A stretch of DNA of 64,000 bases, taken from AC-32 sp963821495 (GTDB lineage Bacteria > Actinomycetota > Thermoleophilia > Gaiellales > Gaiellaceae). Made by a program: the position numbers and the translations under genes. Below are positions 43,357 to 52,266 of the stretch, piece after piece. The stretch's first letter is position 1. The number at the start of each line of letters is the position of its first letter. The DNA is taken from contig CAWGEA010000001.1 of NCBI GenBank assembly GCA_963821495.1, forward strand, positions 1 through 64,000, given 5' to 3'. The notes under the pieces are model-generated. The model did not search any database, had not been told where the DNA came from, and was given only the letters and a program-made list of their open reading frames with translations.

Positions 43357-44493
43357 GTGGAACGGTTCGACGCGATCGTCGTCGGCGCCGGTCCCGCGGG
43401 ATCGACGGCTGCCTACCGCCTCTCGCGCGCGGGCGCGCGCGTGCTGCTGCTCGACCGCGAGCGCTTCCCGCGCGACAAGCCGTGCGGCGGCGGGCTGACC
43501 TATCGCGCGGTGCGGCAGCTGCCGGTCGCCGTCGAGCCGGTGGTCGAGGACACGGTGCGGCGCTTCCAGCTCGGCTTCCGCTACGCGCACCGCTTCGAGC
43601 GGCGGAGCGAGGAGCCGTTGATCCTGATGACGCAGCGGCGGCGACTCGACGCGTATCTCGCCGGCCAGGCGGCGGCCGCCGGCGCCGACTTCCGAGACGG
43701 CGCCCGCGCGACAGCGCTCGAGCTGGACGACGAAGGCGGCGTCGTGCGCTTCGACGGCTCGGCCGCCGCGGCGCCGGTCGTGATCGGTGCCGACGGCGTG
43801 AACGGCCTGACGGCGCGGACGCTCGGCCTGACCGGCCGCCGGCAGCATGGCGTCGCGCTCGAGGGGAACGTCCCTCATGTTCACGCGCGCGAGGACTACC
43901 GCGGCCGCGCCGTCGTCGAGCTCGGGGCGGTGCCTGGCGGCTACGCATGGGTTTTCCCCAAGGGCGACCACGTCAACGTCGGCGTCGGCGGCTGGGAATC
44001 GGAGGGGCCACGCCTGCGCGAGCACCTCGAGCGCGCGTGCGCGGGGTACGGGCTCCCGGCCGGGCGGCTGGAGTCGCTGCGCGGCTACCGGCTGCCGATG
44101 CGCGCGGCCGGCGATCCGCTCTCACGGGGCCGCGTGCTGCTCGTCGGCGACGCGGCCGGGCTGGTCGACCCGCTCTCCGGGGACGGGATGTACGAGGCGT
44201 TCGTGAGCGCAAGGCTCGCCGCGGAGACGGCGCTGGAGCTGCTGGAGGGGCGCGCGCCGACGCTCGATGAGTACGCGCCGCGGCTGGAGTCGGCGCTCGG
44301 CCGCACGCTGACCGCGTCCTGGAAGGCGAAGTACGCCCTCGAGCGGTTCCCGCGCCTGATCTACGGCGTCGCGCGCCTCCCGCTCGTCTGGGGCTTCACC
44401 TCTGCATTCTTGCGCGGCGAGCTCGCGCATCCCGGTGACGCCACGGGGCTCGTCCGCGCACCGCTGCGCCTGGTCGACGCCCTCGGCCGCTAA
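43357..44493 (+). CDS. Geranylgeranyl-reductase-family FAD oxidoreductase
   Basis: A 378-residue flavoprotein that probably saturates isoprenoid double bonds. FAD dinucleotide site MERFDAIVVGAGPAGSTAAY, then DRERFPRDKPCGGGLTYRAV (the PCGGG motif of the family), VIGADGVNGLTART, GGYAWVFPKGDHVNVGVGG (the YAWVFPK motif), and GRVLLVGDAAGLVDPLSGDG (second FAD site). GTG 43357 agrees with the family start. In actinobacteria these act on menaquinone side chains or other polyprenyl lipids; the exact substrate is open. Ends 20 nt before the PilT1 promoter. Confidence 0.9.
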   Translation: MERFDAIVVGAGPAGSTAAYRLSRAGARVLLLDRERFPRDKPCGGGLTYRAVRQLPVAVEPVVEDTVRRFQLGFRYAHRFERRSEEPLILMTQRRRLDAYLAGQAAAAGADFRDGARATALELDDEGGVVRFDGSAAAAPVVIGADGVNGLTARTLGLTGRRQHGVALEGNVPHVHAREDYRGRAVVELGAVPGGYAWVFPKGDHVNVGVGGWESEGPRLREHLERACAGYGLPAGRLESLRGYRLPMRAAGDPLSRGRVLLVGDAAGLVDPLSGDGMYEAFVSARLAAETALELLEGRAPTLDEYAPRLESALGRTLTASWKAKYALERFPRLIYGVARLPLVWGFTSAFLRGELAHPGDATGLVRAPLRLVDALGR

Positions 44494-44512
44494 CCGGACG
44501 AGGCCCTGCCGC

Positions 44513-44540
44513 TCAAGCGCCGCCCGGCGGCTGCCGATCA
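44513..44540 (+). promoter_or_regulatory. Sigma-28/WhiG-like promoter of pilT1
   Basis: TCAA (44513-44516), 16 bp, GCCGATCA (44533-44540); the GTG of pilT1 follows at 44549, 8 nt later, so the transcript would be leaderless. Confidence 0.7.
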
Positions 44541-44548
44541 GCACTCTC

Positions 44549-45742
44549 GTGGACCTGAATGCGGCCCTCGCGCGCGCCGTGGAGCTCGGCGCGAGCGATA
44601 TCCACCTGAAGGTCGGGCAGCCGCCCGTGCTCCGCCGCGACGGCGAGCTCGGCCTGCTCCCTGACCACGCGCCGCTCTACGAGAGCGACCTCGAGGCGAC
44701 GCTCGCCGCCGTCGCCGACCTCGCTCCCGCGAAGCTCTCCCAGTTCTACGAGACCGGCGAGCTCGACATCGCCTACACGGCGCACGGGCTGCCGCGCTTC
44801 CGGGTCAACGGCTTCCGCCAGCGCGGCTCGGTCTCGTTCGCCTTCCGTGTGATCCCGAACGAGGTCCCAGGCTTCGAGCAGCTGCGCCTGCCGAAGGGCG
44901 TGCGGCGCGTCGCCGAGGAGCACCGTGGCCTCGTGCTCGTGACCGGCGCGACCGGCTCGGGCAAGACGACCACGCTCGCCGTCGTGATCGACCACATCAA
45001 CCGCACGCGCCGTCAGCACATCGTGACGATCGAGGACCCGATCGAGATCCTCCACTCCGACCAGGGCTGCATCGTCAACCAGCGCGAGGTCGGCCTCGAC
45101 ACCGACTCCTTCCTCGCCGCGATCCGACGAGTGCTGCGCCAGGACCCCGACGTGATTCTGATCGGCGAGCTGCGCGACGCCGAGACCGCCGAGACGGCGC
45201 TCAAGGCCGCCGAGTCGGGCCACCTCGTCTTCTCGACGATGCACACGATCGACGCCGCCGAGACGATCGGCCGGATGATCGAGTTCTTCCCGGCCGAGAA
45301 GCAAAACCAGATCCGCTCGGTTCTCGCGGGCGTCCTGCGCGGCGTCGTCAGCCAGCGGCTGCTGCCGCGCAAGGAGGGCGGGCGCGTAGCGGCGGTCGAG
45401 GTGATGATCAACAACTCGCGCATCGCCGACCTGATCCGCGACCGGAAGACCGAGGAGATCACGGACGCGATGGCCGAGGGCCAGTTCTTCGACATGCAGA
45501 CGTTCTCGCAGGCGCTGATCGACCTGGTCGTCGCCGGCGAGGTCGACCGCGAGGTCGCGGCCAACGCCTCCACGAACCGGCACGACTTCCTCGTCGAGCT
45601 CGACCAGGCGCTGAAGCGCAAGGCGGCCGGCGTCGAGACCGACCGGCCCGTCTCGGCGATGGCGGAGCCCGAGCCGGAGCCCCGTCCGGACGCGGGCCAG
45701 CCGATGCCGAACCTCCGCATCGCAGGCTCGCAGGAAGGATGA
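44549..45742 (+). CDS. pilT: Type IV pilus retraction ATPase PilT (copy 1)
   Basis: A 397-residue hexameric ATPase that powers pilus disassembly at the inner membrane. N-terminal PAS-like domain with ASDIHLKVGQPPVLRRDGEL; Walker A LVTGATGSGKTTTLAVVIDH; Asp box VTIEDPIEILHSD; Walker B RQDPDVILIGELRD; His box ESGHLVFSTMHTIDAAET. The C-terminal about 60 residues are an acidic, Pro-rich tail (ETDRPVSAMAEPEPEPRPDA) not usual in PilT. GTG 44549 is chosen because it lies 8 nt after a sigma-28-like -10. Its stop overlaps the next gene (ATGA). Confidence 0.92.
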   Translation: MDLNAALARAVELGASDIHLKVGQPPVLRRDGELGLLPDHAPLYESDLEATLAAVADLAPAKLSQFYETGELDIAYTAHGLPRFRVNGFRQRGSVSFAFRVIPNEVPGFEQLRLPKGVRRVAEEHRGLVLVTGATGSGKTTTLAVVIDHINRTRRQHIVTIEDPIEILHSDQGCIVNQREVGLDTDSFLAAIRRVLRQDPDVILIGELRDAETAETALKAAESGHLVFSTMHTIDAAETIGRMIEFFPAEKQNQIRSVLAGVLRGVVSQRLLPRKEGGRVAAVEVMINNSRIADLIRDRKTEEITDAMAEGQFFDMQTFSQALIDLVVAGEVDREVAANASTNRHDFLVELDQALKRKAAGVETDRPVSAMAEPEPEPRPDAGQPMPNLRIAGSQEG

Positions 45743-47169
45743 AGCTCCTCGTCGCTGCGGCGCTCTCGGCGCTCGTGCTCGCCGGGCCGGCGGGCGCGGA
45801 CGTCTTCCAGGTCGTGCCAACGGCTGTCGCTCCGGTCGCCCCTGCGTTCCTGCCGAGCGCACAGGTGCCGAACGCGCCCGGGTCGGTCGCCCTTCCCTCG
45901 ACGCTACTCGCGCCGCCGCCGGTCGTCGAGACGCGCACCTACGCGCAGCTACTCGCGCTCTGGCAGCGCGACGGCGCCCTCTACGGCGTGCCCTGGCAGG
46001 TGCTCGCGGCGATCAACAAGGTCGAGTCGAACTTCGGCCGCAACATGGGCCCGAGCTCGGCCGGCGCGGTCGGGTGGATGCAGTTCATGCCCTCCACCTG
46101 GGAGCGCTGGGGCGTCGACGCCGACGGCGACGGCGTCGCGAACCCTTGGAGCGCCGAGGACGCGATCGCCGCCGCGGCGCGCTACCTCGCGGCGTCCGGC
46201 GGCGCGACCGACATCTCGCGGGCGGTGTTCTCGTACAACCACGCGCAGTGGTACGTGGACGAGGTGCTGCAGCTCGCGCAGCTCTTCGGCTCGGGCGGCG
46301 TGGACGCGACTTTCAACCTCGACCGGCTGCAGGTCTCGCTCGACCAGGCGCGCGCGAAGGTCGTGCGCGCGAACCGGACGCTCGTGCGCGCGCTGCGCGG
46401 CCTGCGCGCGCTCGGCCGTACCGAGCAGCGGCTCGCGCGCCGTGCAGAGGCGACGACCTTCCTCTCCGACCGCCTGGCGCTCGACCGCCGCACCGCCCAG
46501 CTCTCCATCGGCCGCTCGGTCGCCCAGGGCCGCGTCGCCGAGCTGCGCGCGCGGCTCGAGCAGGCCCAGCGCGACCTCGCGCTCGCGAAGGACCGCTCGC
46601 TGTCCGCGTCGTTCGCTCCCGCGGCCGGCTCGTTGCTCGCGGCTCCCGCCTACGACGGCACCTACGTCTTCCCGGTCGGCGGCGGCCCCTCGGTCGTCTC
46701 CGTCTCGCACCGCCACCACGACTACCCGGCCGCCGACATCGCGGCGCCAGAGGGCACGCCGGTCTACGCGCTTGCCGACGCGACTGTGGAGCGCTCGTGG
46801 CAGTACCCGAGCGGGCGCTGCGGAATCGGCCTGACGATGTCCACCGCCGACGGCCAGAGCTGGACGTACTGCCACCTCTCCTACCTCGACGCCGCGGTCA
46901 CCGCGGGCGCCGTCCTCCTGGCCGGCACCGAGGTCGGCCTGGTCGGTCAGACCGGCCACGCGACGGGCCCGCACCTGCACCTCCAGCTCGACCCGGCGAC
47001 CTCCTACCCGCAGGCCGAGGCGTGGTTCCAGAGCTTCGCCGGCACCGCCTTCCACTGGCAGGACGGCGGCGCCACCGACACCGTCTCGCCGGGCGCCGGC
47101 CGGGTCTTCGCGGTCGTCTCGACGTCCAAGGAGGAGTCGAGCGGCTCGGTCGTCCTGTTCACCCGGTAG
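45739..47169 (+). CDS. Exported lytic transglycosylase / coiled coil / M23 peptidase fusion
   Basis: A 476-residue exported cell-wall enzyme. Signal peptide at residues 1-20; an SLT/MltB-like domain (VPWQVLAAINKVESNFGRNM with catalytic Glu, SSAGAVGWMQFMPSTWERWG, GDGVANPWSAEDAIAAAARY); a coiled-coil stretch (AKVVRANRTLVRALRGLRAL and on); and an M23 metallopeptidase domain (SHRHHDYPAADIAAPEGTPV with H-x3-D, and TGHATGPHLHLQLDP with HxH). Both glycan- and peptide-cleaving activities are in one chain, translationally coupled to pilT1. Opening the wall for the pilus is a reasonable inference. Confidence 0.9.
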   Translation: MKLLVAAALSALVLAGPAGADVFQVVPTAVAPVAPAFLPSAQVPNAPGSVALPSTLLAPPPVVETRTYAQLLALWQRDGALYGVPWQVLAAINKVESNFGRNMGPSSAGAVGWMQFMPSTWERWGVDADGDGVANPWSAEDAIAAAARYLAASGGATDISRAVFSYNHAQWYVDEVLQLAQLFGSGGVDATFNLDRLQVSLDQARAKVVRANRTLVRALRGLRALGRTEQRLARRAEATTFLSDRLALDRRTAQLSIGRSVAQGRVAELRARLEQAQRDLALAKDRSLSASFAPAAGSLLAAPAYDGTYVFPVGGGPSVVSVSHRHHDYPAADIAAPEGTPVYALADATVERSWQYPSGRCGIGLTMSTADGQSWTYCHLSYLDAAVTAGAVLLAGTEVGLVGQTGHATGPHLHLQLDPATSYPQAEAWFQSFAGTAFHWQDGGATDTVSPGAGRVFAVVSTSKEESSGSVVLFTR

Positions 47170-47195
47170 GGGTCCCAAGGAAAGGATCTCGAATG

Positions 47196-47223
47196 AAGGA
47201 GGGCGCCTTGCGGCGCCCTCCTT
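47196..47223. terminator. Bidirectional intrinsic terminator
   Basis: A 12-bp perfect stem AAGGAGGGCGCC/GGCGCCCTCCTT with loop TTGC, between the convergent transglycosylase and sedolisin genes, followed by a short T-run on the plus strand. Confidence 0.85.
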
Positions 47224-47248
47224 TGCATCGTGGTCGCAGTCGAGGCGG

Positions 47249-48781
47249 CTAGCTGTGCGCCGCGTCGACGAGAGCCGGAATCAGAGCCGCCGCGTTCGGC
47301 GTACCGAGACCGGTGACCGGATCCCATCCCTGCGTCGCCGGATAGCCCGGGATGCTGGGATCCTCCTGGTTGTTGTTCTCGACGCCCGCGACAGCCGTGT
47401 GCGCGACGTCGAAGAAGTCCGCTGCGTACGCCGCCGGGTTGGACGCCAGCTTGTACAGCGCGGGGTTGATCAGGCCGAGGCCGGTCTGACCGTACTTGGC
47501 CTTGTTCATCTGGTCTGCGATCGCAACCAGCCCGGCCCACTGCGGACAGCTCAGCGACGTGCCGCCGATGTCGTACCAGCCGGTCTGGTTGATGTTCGAG
47601 TCGTTGCCGTCCGGCGGCAGCGACAGGTAGACCAGCGCGCCGGTTCCGGCGCTCGCCTGGAAGGCGATGTCCGGGACGCCACGGGAGGAGGCCGGGATCG
47701 GGGTGCTGCCGGCCGGCAGGGTTCCTGCCTGGTAGTCGGGCCGCGAGAAGACGTGGCTGAAGCCACCACCCGAGAAGGTCCACGCCACCTCGGCCGCGCC
47801 GGTCGCGTTGAACGTCGAGCTTCCGCACTTCGCGCCGAGTCCCGGGATCGGATCGGCAGTGCGCGGCTGACTCGCCGTCGCGAGCGGGTCGGTGCAGAGG
47901 TACGTGCCGCCGACGCCGGTCACGAGCGGATCGGACGCCGGCCACTCGACCGCCGGAAACGGGATCAGCCGTCCGCCCTGGGCGACCGGCTGCTTCGTGA
48001 AGTTGGTCGAGCCGTCGTCACCCGACGAGCCGAGCACCGTGACGCCGTTCGCTGCCGCGTTCTTGAAGGCGTAGCGGAGATTGAGTAGCGACTGGTAGCT
48101 CGAGAACGCGTCCTCGGACGAAGCGAAGCTCTGCGAGATCACCTGAGCAAGGTGGTTCGAGACGACGTAGTCCTCGGCCTTCATCATGTTCGGGAAGCCC
48201 TGGACGCCGAGCGTCTCCGCGTTGTTCGAGTGGACGAGCAGGATGTTCGCCTGCGGTGCGATCGCATGCGAGGTCTCGACGTCGAGCGCGACCTCGAGAG
48301 CCCACGCAGCCTTGTCCTCGAGGTGCGTCCCCTTGCCGGGCTGCCCGTTCGTTGCCGGCGAGCCGTTGAGCGCTAGCTCGCTGAACTTCGGCATTCCCGC
48401 CTGACAGGTGACGCCTTCCTCGCCGCACATCGGCTGCAGGCCGAATGCCTGGTCGAAGACGTGCAGGTCGTGCGCCATCGTGTCGCTCCCGTAGGAGTCG
48501 ACGATCGCGATGGTGATTCCCTTGCCGTTCCAGCCGGCGCTGTGCAACGGGCCGACGTTGTACGCGGACTGGATCGCTTGCGGTGTGAAACACGTGCGGG
48601 CAACGGCGGCGCAGTCGGCCTGCGTCGGGGTCGTCGCCTTGATGAACTGGTAGTCGCTGATGGTCGGATGCGGAACCGGATAGGCCTGAGCGCCTCGTGT
48701 TCCGGTCAGAACCGCAGCCGTCACCGCTACACCCGCCGTCAACGCGGCCAGTGCAGCAGCAGCGAGGAGCTTGCGCTTCAC
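47249..48781 (-). CDS. Sedolisin (S53) serine-carboxyl peptidase, secreted
   Basis: A 510-residue exported peptidase. GTG 48781 follows a GGGGGAG site; signal peptide KRKLLAAAALAALTAGVAVT and on. Catalytic Glu/Asp in AAWALEVALDVETSHAIAP (E-x3-D), the oxyanion Asp near VISQSFASSEDA, and the nucleophile in GGTSLSCPQWAGLVAIADQM, with the Ca-site region DPVTGLGTPNA near the end. S53 enzymes act at acid pH. No long pro-domain precedes the catalytic part (IQSAYNVG starts at about residue 70), unlike classical kumamolisin. Confidence 0.92.
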   Translation of the reverse strand: MKRKLLAAAALAALTAGVAVTAAVLTGTRGAQAYPVPHPTISDYQFIKATTPTQADCAAVARTCFTPQAIQSAYNVGPLHSAGWNGKGITIAIVDSYGSDTMAHDLHVFDQAFGLQPMCGEEGVTCQAGMPKFSELALNGSPATNGQPGKGTHLEDKAAWALEVALDVETSHAIAPQANILLVHSNNAETLGVQGFPNMMKAEDYVVSNHLAQVISQSFASSEDAFSSYQSLLNLRYAFKNAAANGVTVLGSSGDDGSTNFTKQPVAQGGRLIPFPAVEWPASDPLVTGVGGTYLCTDPLATASQPRTADPIPGLGAKCGSSTFNATGAAEVAWTFSGGGFSHVFSRPDYQAGTLPAGSTPIPASSRGVPDIAFQASAGTGALVYLSLPPDGNDSNINQTGWYDIGGTSLSCPQWAGLVAIADQMNKAKYGQTGLGLINPALYKLASNPAAYAADFFDVAHTAVAGVENNNQEDPSIPGYPATQGWDPVTGLGTPNAAALIPALVDAAHS

Positions 48782-49049
48782 TCTCCCCCTCCTTCGTCTG
48801 TTGACCCGCCCTCGGGTGGATCGTTGCACGACCCGAAAACGCTGTCAATCGCCCACCGAAACGGCAATCTCGCACCGCCCGCGCTTTTGTAACACCCAGC
48901 ACAAATGCCTGCTACACTGGAGAGGCGCGTAGACCTAGCGCGGCAGCCGTCGAGGCTCCATCGCACCTCCTCCTTGACTCCCGGATCGGGCCTTAGTGCA
49001 GGGGAGAGCATTCCGCTCTCCACGAGAGTCCAAGAGAAGGTGGTGTGAG

Positions 49050-49304
49050 ATGACGAGATTCCTCAAATGGCGGAAGATGACGTGGGCGCTCTTCCTCTGG
49101 GGCGCGGTGATCGGCCTCTGGATGGTCAGCGGCACGGTCGGGCTGGCCTTGATGGCAGGGGCATTCGGTCTCATCGTCCTGAGCGCGACCTGGTGGTTGA
49201 CCCGGCCGCTCTGGCGTCAGGGCCACGGCGCGCGGTTTCGCCGGATGCAGTCAGTCGAGGTCCCGTTCAAGTCCGTCGGGAGTTCCGGCTCCTCGCGCAG
49301 CTAG
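49050..49304 (+). CDS. Small two-helix membrane protein
   Basis: An 84-residue protein: MTRFLKWRKMTWALFLWGAV, then IGLWMVSGTVGLALMAGAFG and LIVLSATWWLTRPLWRQG give two membrane helices in hairpin form, with basic ends. AGAAGGTGG precedes the ATG. A member of the many unannotated small actinobacterial membrane proteins; function unknown. Confidence 0.65.
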   Translation: MTRFLKWRKMTWALFLWGAVIGLWMVSGTVGLALMAGAFGLIVLSATWWLTRPLWRQGHGARFRRMQSVEVPFKSVGSSGSSRS

Positions 49305-49332
49305 CGGGACCCGAATCGCTCTGCAGAGGGGT

Positions 49333-49578
49333 TCAGGTCGAAGCGGCACGGCGCCTCGCGGCGCCGGTGTGTCGCCGCGAGGACTCTGGCTGCTCGCCCA
49401 CCAGAATCTCCTCGATGTACGCCACGGCTGACCGGTGGATGCTGACTCGACGGCCGGGCTCAGCGGCCGTCCTCAGCGTGAATAGGCCGGCCTCGTGCTC
49501 GAGTCGCTGTTGCACCTGATCGAAGTCCTCCTCGACAGTGATCGATGGCCCTCCGCTGAAGTAGACGTTCGTCGGCAT
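49333..49578 (-). CDS. Small hypothetical protein
   Basis: An 81-residue protein: MPTNVYFSGGPSITVEEDFD, then QVQQRLEHEAGLFTLRTAAE, RRVSIHRSAVAYIEEILVGE. The beta-rich pattern with IHRSAVAYIEE resembles small proteins in which a residue is exposed for binding, but no family is assigned. AAGGAGG precedes the ATG at 49578. The Arg/Ala-rich C-terminus looks disordered. Confidence 0.55.
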   Translation of the reverse strand: MPTNVYFSGGPSITVEEDFDQVQQRLEHEAGLFTLRTAAEPGRRVSIHRSAVAYIEEILVGEQPESSRRHTGAARRRAAST

Positions 49579-49797
49579 ACAACCTCCTTCGCTGCCTTGT
49601 CGGGGGCATTCTCCCGTTGCACGCCGTCGACAAGCGTGAACTACGCACCACCCCATCCTGGTCCTCAGGTGGGCTGGAATCCGAGCATGGGCGGTTCGGC
49701 GTAGTAGCGGGCAGCGCGTGATGTCGTCCCGCCGATGGAATGCCCACCGATGAACCGGGTGGGACGCTTCCAGGAAACCGTCCAGGAGGGCTGGGAA

Positions 49798-50223
49798 ATG
49801 ACGGAGTCGAGTTTGTACGAACGGCTCGGTGGCGCATTCGCCATCGCGGCAGTGGTCGACCACTTCAGCGAAGCGGTCGTGCGCAACCCGATCGTCGGCG
49901 AGAGATCGGAGAACCCGGACCTCCGGGAATGGCACACCAACAACCTGGGCAGACTTCCAGGCCTCAAGTTCATGCGCACCCTGTGGGTCTGCGACGTTGC
50001 CGGCGGGCCCCAGCAATACGCGGCCACGAAACCTGGCAGTATTCCCCTCGGCCTGGAAGAGGCCCACCGCGAACTGAAGATCTCTCCCGCCCAGTTCGAC
50101 GAAGTCGCGGCCGAGCTCGGGCGAACGCTCGACTTCTTCAAGGTGCCGGAGCGGGAGAAGGATGAGGTTCTGGCTGCATTTGCCGCCCACAAGGGCGAGG
50201 TGACCGAGGGATACTCCCAGTAG
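49798..50223 (+). CDS. glbN: Truncated haemoglobin, group 1-like
   Basis: A 141-residue 2/2 globin. SSLYERLGGAFAIAAVVDHF is the conserved TrHb opening; LPGLKFMRTLWVCDVAGGPQ and PLGLEEAHRELKISPAQFDE give the E-F region with proximal His in EEAHRELKIS; RTLDFFKVPEREKDEVLAAF ends the fold. ATG 49798 follows GGAGGGCTG; the in-frame ATG 49750 would add 16 residues. Group 1 proteins bind O2 and NO and can detoxify NO. No adjacent reductase. Confidence 0.82.
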   Translation: MTESSLYERLGGAFAIAAVVDHFSEAVVRNPIVGERSENPDLREWHTNNLGRLPGLKFMRTLWVCDVAGGPQQYAATKPGSIPLGLEEAHRELKISPAQFDEVAAELGRTLDFFKVPEREKDEVLAAFAAHKGEVTEGYSQ

Positions 50224-50313
50224 CCCACGGGCCGAGTGCCCCTGAGGACCTCGCCCCGGCAACGGCCCAACGAGTATTTCGCGCGGCGCATTCGTCGGAA
50301 AGCGCCGGGCAAA

Positions 50314-50341
50314 AGAGAAGGCCCGCAAGCGGGCCTTCTCT
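50314..50341. terminator. Intrinsic terminator between globin and a convergent gene
   Basis: A stem of 13 bp, AGAGAAGGCCCGC/GCGGGCCTTCTCT, with CGCAAGCG tip; on the minus strand it is followed by TTTT, so it serves the 50.4-kb gene and possibly the globin gene as well. Confidence 0.82.
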
Positions 50342-50363
50342 CACGATCGGGCTTTCGAAGCGG

Positions 50364-50678
50364 CTAGACGCCGACGAACTCGGGCATCTTGTGCGCCATC
50401 AGCTTGCCGGACGTGATCTTCGGCGGGTTCGGGATCACCGACTGCAGGTTCTCGTCCTGCAGCACCTTCGCCGCGAGGCGGTTCGACTCGTCGAGGCTGC
50501 TCGAGGTCTCGAACAGGCTGATCGAGGTCAGCACGCCGTCCACGGGTTCAAACAGGAAGTAACCACTGAAGCCCGGCAACTCGCTCAGACGGGGAATCAG
50601 GTTCTCGGTGACCTTGCCGGCGATCTCGGTTGAACGACTCTCGTCGACACCTTCGTACCTTCTGATGCTGGAATACAT
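50364..50678 (-). CDS. Hypothetical protein, ABM-like ferredoxin fold
   Basis: A 104-residue protein: MYSSIRRYEGVDESRSTEIA, KVTENLIPRLSELPGFSGYF, LFEPVDGVLTSISLFETSSS. The pattern of strand, helix with LSELPGFSGY, and strand with SISLFE is that of the antibiotic-biosynthesis-monooxygenase-like dimeric barrel. No active-site residues can be named. Flanked by a terminator on one side and a gene-free region on the other. Confidence 0.6.
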   Translation of the reverse strand: MYSSIRRYEGVDESRSTEIAGKVTENLIPRLSELPGFSGYFLFEPVDGVLTSISLFETSSSLDESNRLAAKVLQDENLQSVIPNPPKITSGKLMAHKMPEFVGV

Positions 50679-51059
50679 CTCTAGCTCCTCACTCTCACGG
50701 TTCAGGGCGGAGGACTCGGTCAGTCCTTCCGATGTCAGATCGTCCTGAGGCGGGGCGTCGCCGCGAAAAGGTCACGACGAAAAGGCGCCTCCGGCTATAG
50801 ATCGCGAAAGGCTCGGACGAGCTTCCGCCACAAAGAAAAGAGAGAGGCACGGCGCATCAGTCGAACTACGCAAAAACCGTTCTTCTCACTGCTACTCACG
50901 ACACTACAGGCGCTCGCCGCCGCGTGCGGACAGGGGTGGAAACCCCCGCCGATAATCCCGCTAGTTGCGGGATAGCTAGCGGCTCTCGGGCTCGGTGACT
51001 CGCGGACCCGCCCTCGACCGCCTGTTCTAGGCTTGCCGCAACCGAACAGGAGATGGCAA
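50679..51059. other. Gene-free region with a small hairpin
   Basis: About 380 bp without coding pattern between divergent genes. ATCCCGC (50954-50960) and GCGGGAT (50966-50972) form a 7-bp hairpin or operator-like dyad about 90 bp upstream of the next gene. Nothing else seen. Confidence 0.4.
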
Positions 51060-51263
51060 ATGGCACTCGGGGACGAAGTCGACGAGATCTTCAGACGCGA
51101 GGTGAAGTCTCTGCCCGCTTACGCGAAGGCGCAGGCTGCGAGTGGTTCCGGGCTCGCGCCGCCGGTCGACGAGATGAATCAGCTGCTCATGGGCCTGGCA
51201 AACGCGGCGCAGCGTTCGTTCCACCTGCTCGCCGCCCGCATCGAGAACATGCAGAAGCCCTGA
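51060..51263 (+). CDS. Small hypothetical helical protein
   Basis: A 67-residue protein, MALGDEVDEIFRREVKSLPA, then YAKAQAASGSGLAPPVDEMN and QLLMGLANAAQRSFHLLAAR. CAGGAGATGG precedes the ATG. Two amphipathic helices separated by a Gly/Pro linker; no signal peptide. Function unknown. Confidence 0.55.
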   Translation: MALGDEVDEIFRREVKSLPAYAKAQAASGSGLAPPVDEMNQLLMGLANAAQRSFHLLAARIENMQKP

Positions 51264-51396
51264 GCCTGCTGGCGGTTGGTTGCGCGATCGGCGCAACCGG
51301 CTTGTGCTCACACAGGCGCAACTGGGCGCACACGTTTCGGCCCATTCACCCGGTAGGGGGATGACAACCGGCCTCGGGGCTGCCGAAGGGGTGAGC

Positions 51397-52266
51397 ATGG
51401 CGGTCCGGCTCGCTGCCCTCTTGCCACGCGCGGTCCTCGTGGCCCTGGTCTGGGTCCTCGCGACCGCGGCGTTCACCTTCGCCGCGGACTCGACGATCGT
51501 CGGCGCGTCGCGCTCCTCCACTCCCGCTCAGGCGGCCCAGCCGCAGGAGCTGATCGTGCCGTCCGTCGTCGGCCAGGCCTACGTGTTCGCGAAGGGCATC
51601 CTTGAGGACGCCGGCTTCGCGTGGCACGTGAGCGGCTCGGTTCACGGCTACTCCTCGAACCGCGTGCTGACGCAGAGCCCCGCTCCGGGCACGCGTGTCG
51701 TGGACACCGGCGCGCCCACGATTGCGCTTCGGCTCGTGCGCGGGCCGTACGAGCAGCTCGGCACGCCGGTCGACTCGCCGCCCTACCGCGGCACCGTGAT
51801 CCGCCTGGCCGGGCTCGCGGCCGTTACCAAGCCTGCGAAGAAGGCGGCCGCCGCGAAGAAGGCGCCGGTCGTCAAGAAGGCGCCGGCCGTCAAGAGGGCG
51901 CCGTTTGTCAAGAAGGCGGTGAAGAAGGTCGTGAAGCCCGCCCGCAAGCCCGCCGCCCGCCCGCCCGCGTTCGCGGCCGAGGGCGCTCCGAAGGAGCCGC
52001 TCGACGAGATCACGCTGCCCGCGCGGGCCCTGCGGCTGGAGGCCTGGGCCGCGGGCAAGCCGAAGACGGGCCGGAACGTCCAGCACTGGCTCTACCAGCA
52101 CGCGTGGATCGTCACGGGCGCGAACTTCGGCTGGTGGCACGGTGCCGAGGCGCTGCAGACGCTGATCCGAGTCGACCAGCGCGTCGAGCGCGAGTGGGGG
52201 ATCGGGCGCAAGAGCGAGTCCGTCGCCCGCGCCGCACTCGCGCACGTCCGCCGCCGCGCGCGATGA
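51397..52266 (+). CDS. Membrane-anchored PASTA-domain protein with Lys/Ala repeats
   Basis: A 289-residue protein. One N-terminal membrane anchor (PRAVLVALVWVLATAAFTFA), a PASTA-like domain (VPSVVGQAYVFAKGILEDAG, TQSPAPGTRV), then a low-complexity stretch of KKAP/KKA units (about residues 145-190), and a C-terminal helical region with WLYQHAWIVTGANFGWWHGA. The C-terminal domain is not recognised. ATG 51397 (MAVRLAALLPRA) is preferred. Its stop overlaps the PilW-like gene (ATGA). The basic linker could bind anionic wall polymers or DNA. Confidence 0.62.
   Translation: MAVRLAALLPRAVLVALVWVLATAAFTFAADSTIVGASRSSTPAQAAQPQELIVPSVVGQAYVFAKGILEDAGFAWHVSGSVHGYSSNRVLTQSPAPGTRVVDTGAPTIALRLVRGPYEQLGTPVDSPPYRGTVIRLAGLAAVTKPAKKAAAAKKAPVVKKAPAVKRAPFVKKAVKKVVKPARKPAARPPAFAAEGAPKEPLDEITLPARALRLEAWAAGKPKTGRNVQHWLYQHAWIVTGANFGWWHGAEALQTLIRVDQRVEREWGIGRKSESVARAALAHVRRRAR

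Noticed and set aside
51840..51960. Periodic KKAP-coding repeats as a CRISPR or DNA repeat array
   Set aside because: The periodicity is codon-level in a Lys/Ala/Pro linker of the PASTA protein; there are no spacers. No CRISPR array was seen anywhere in the window.
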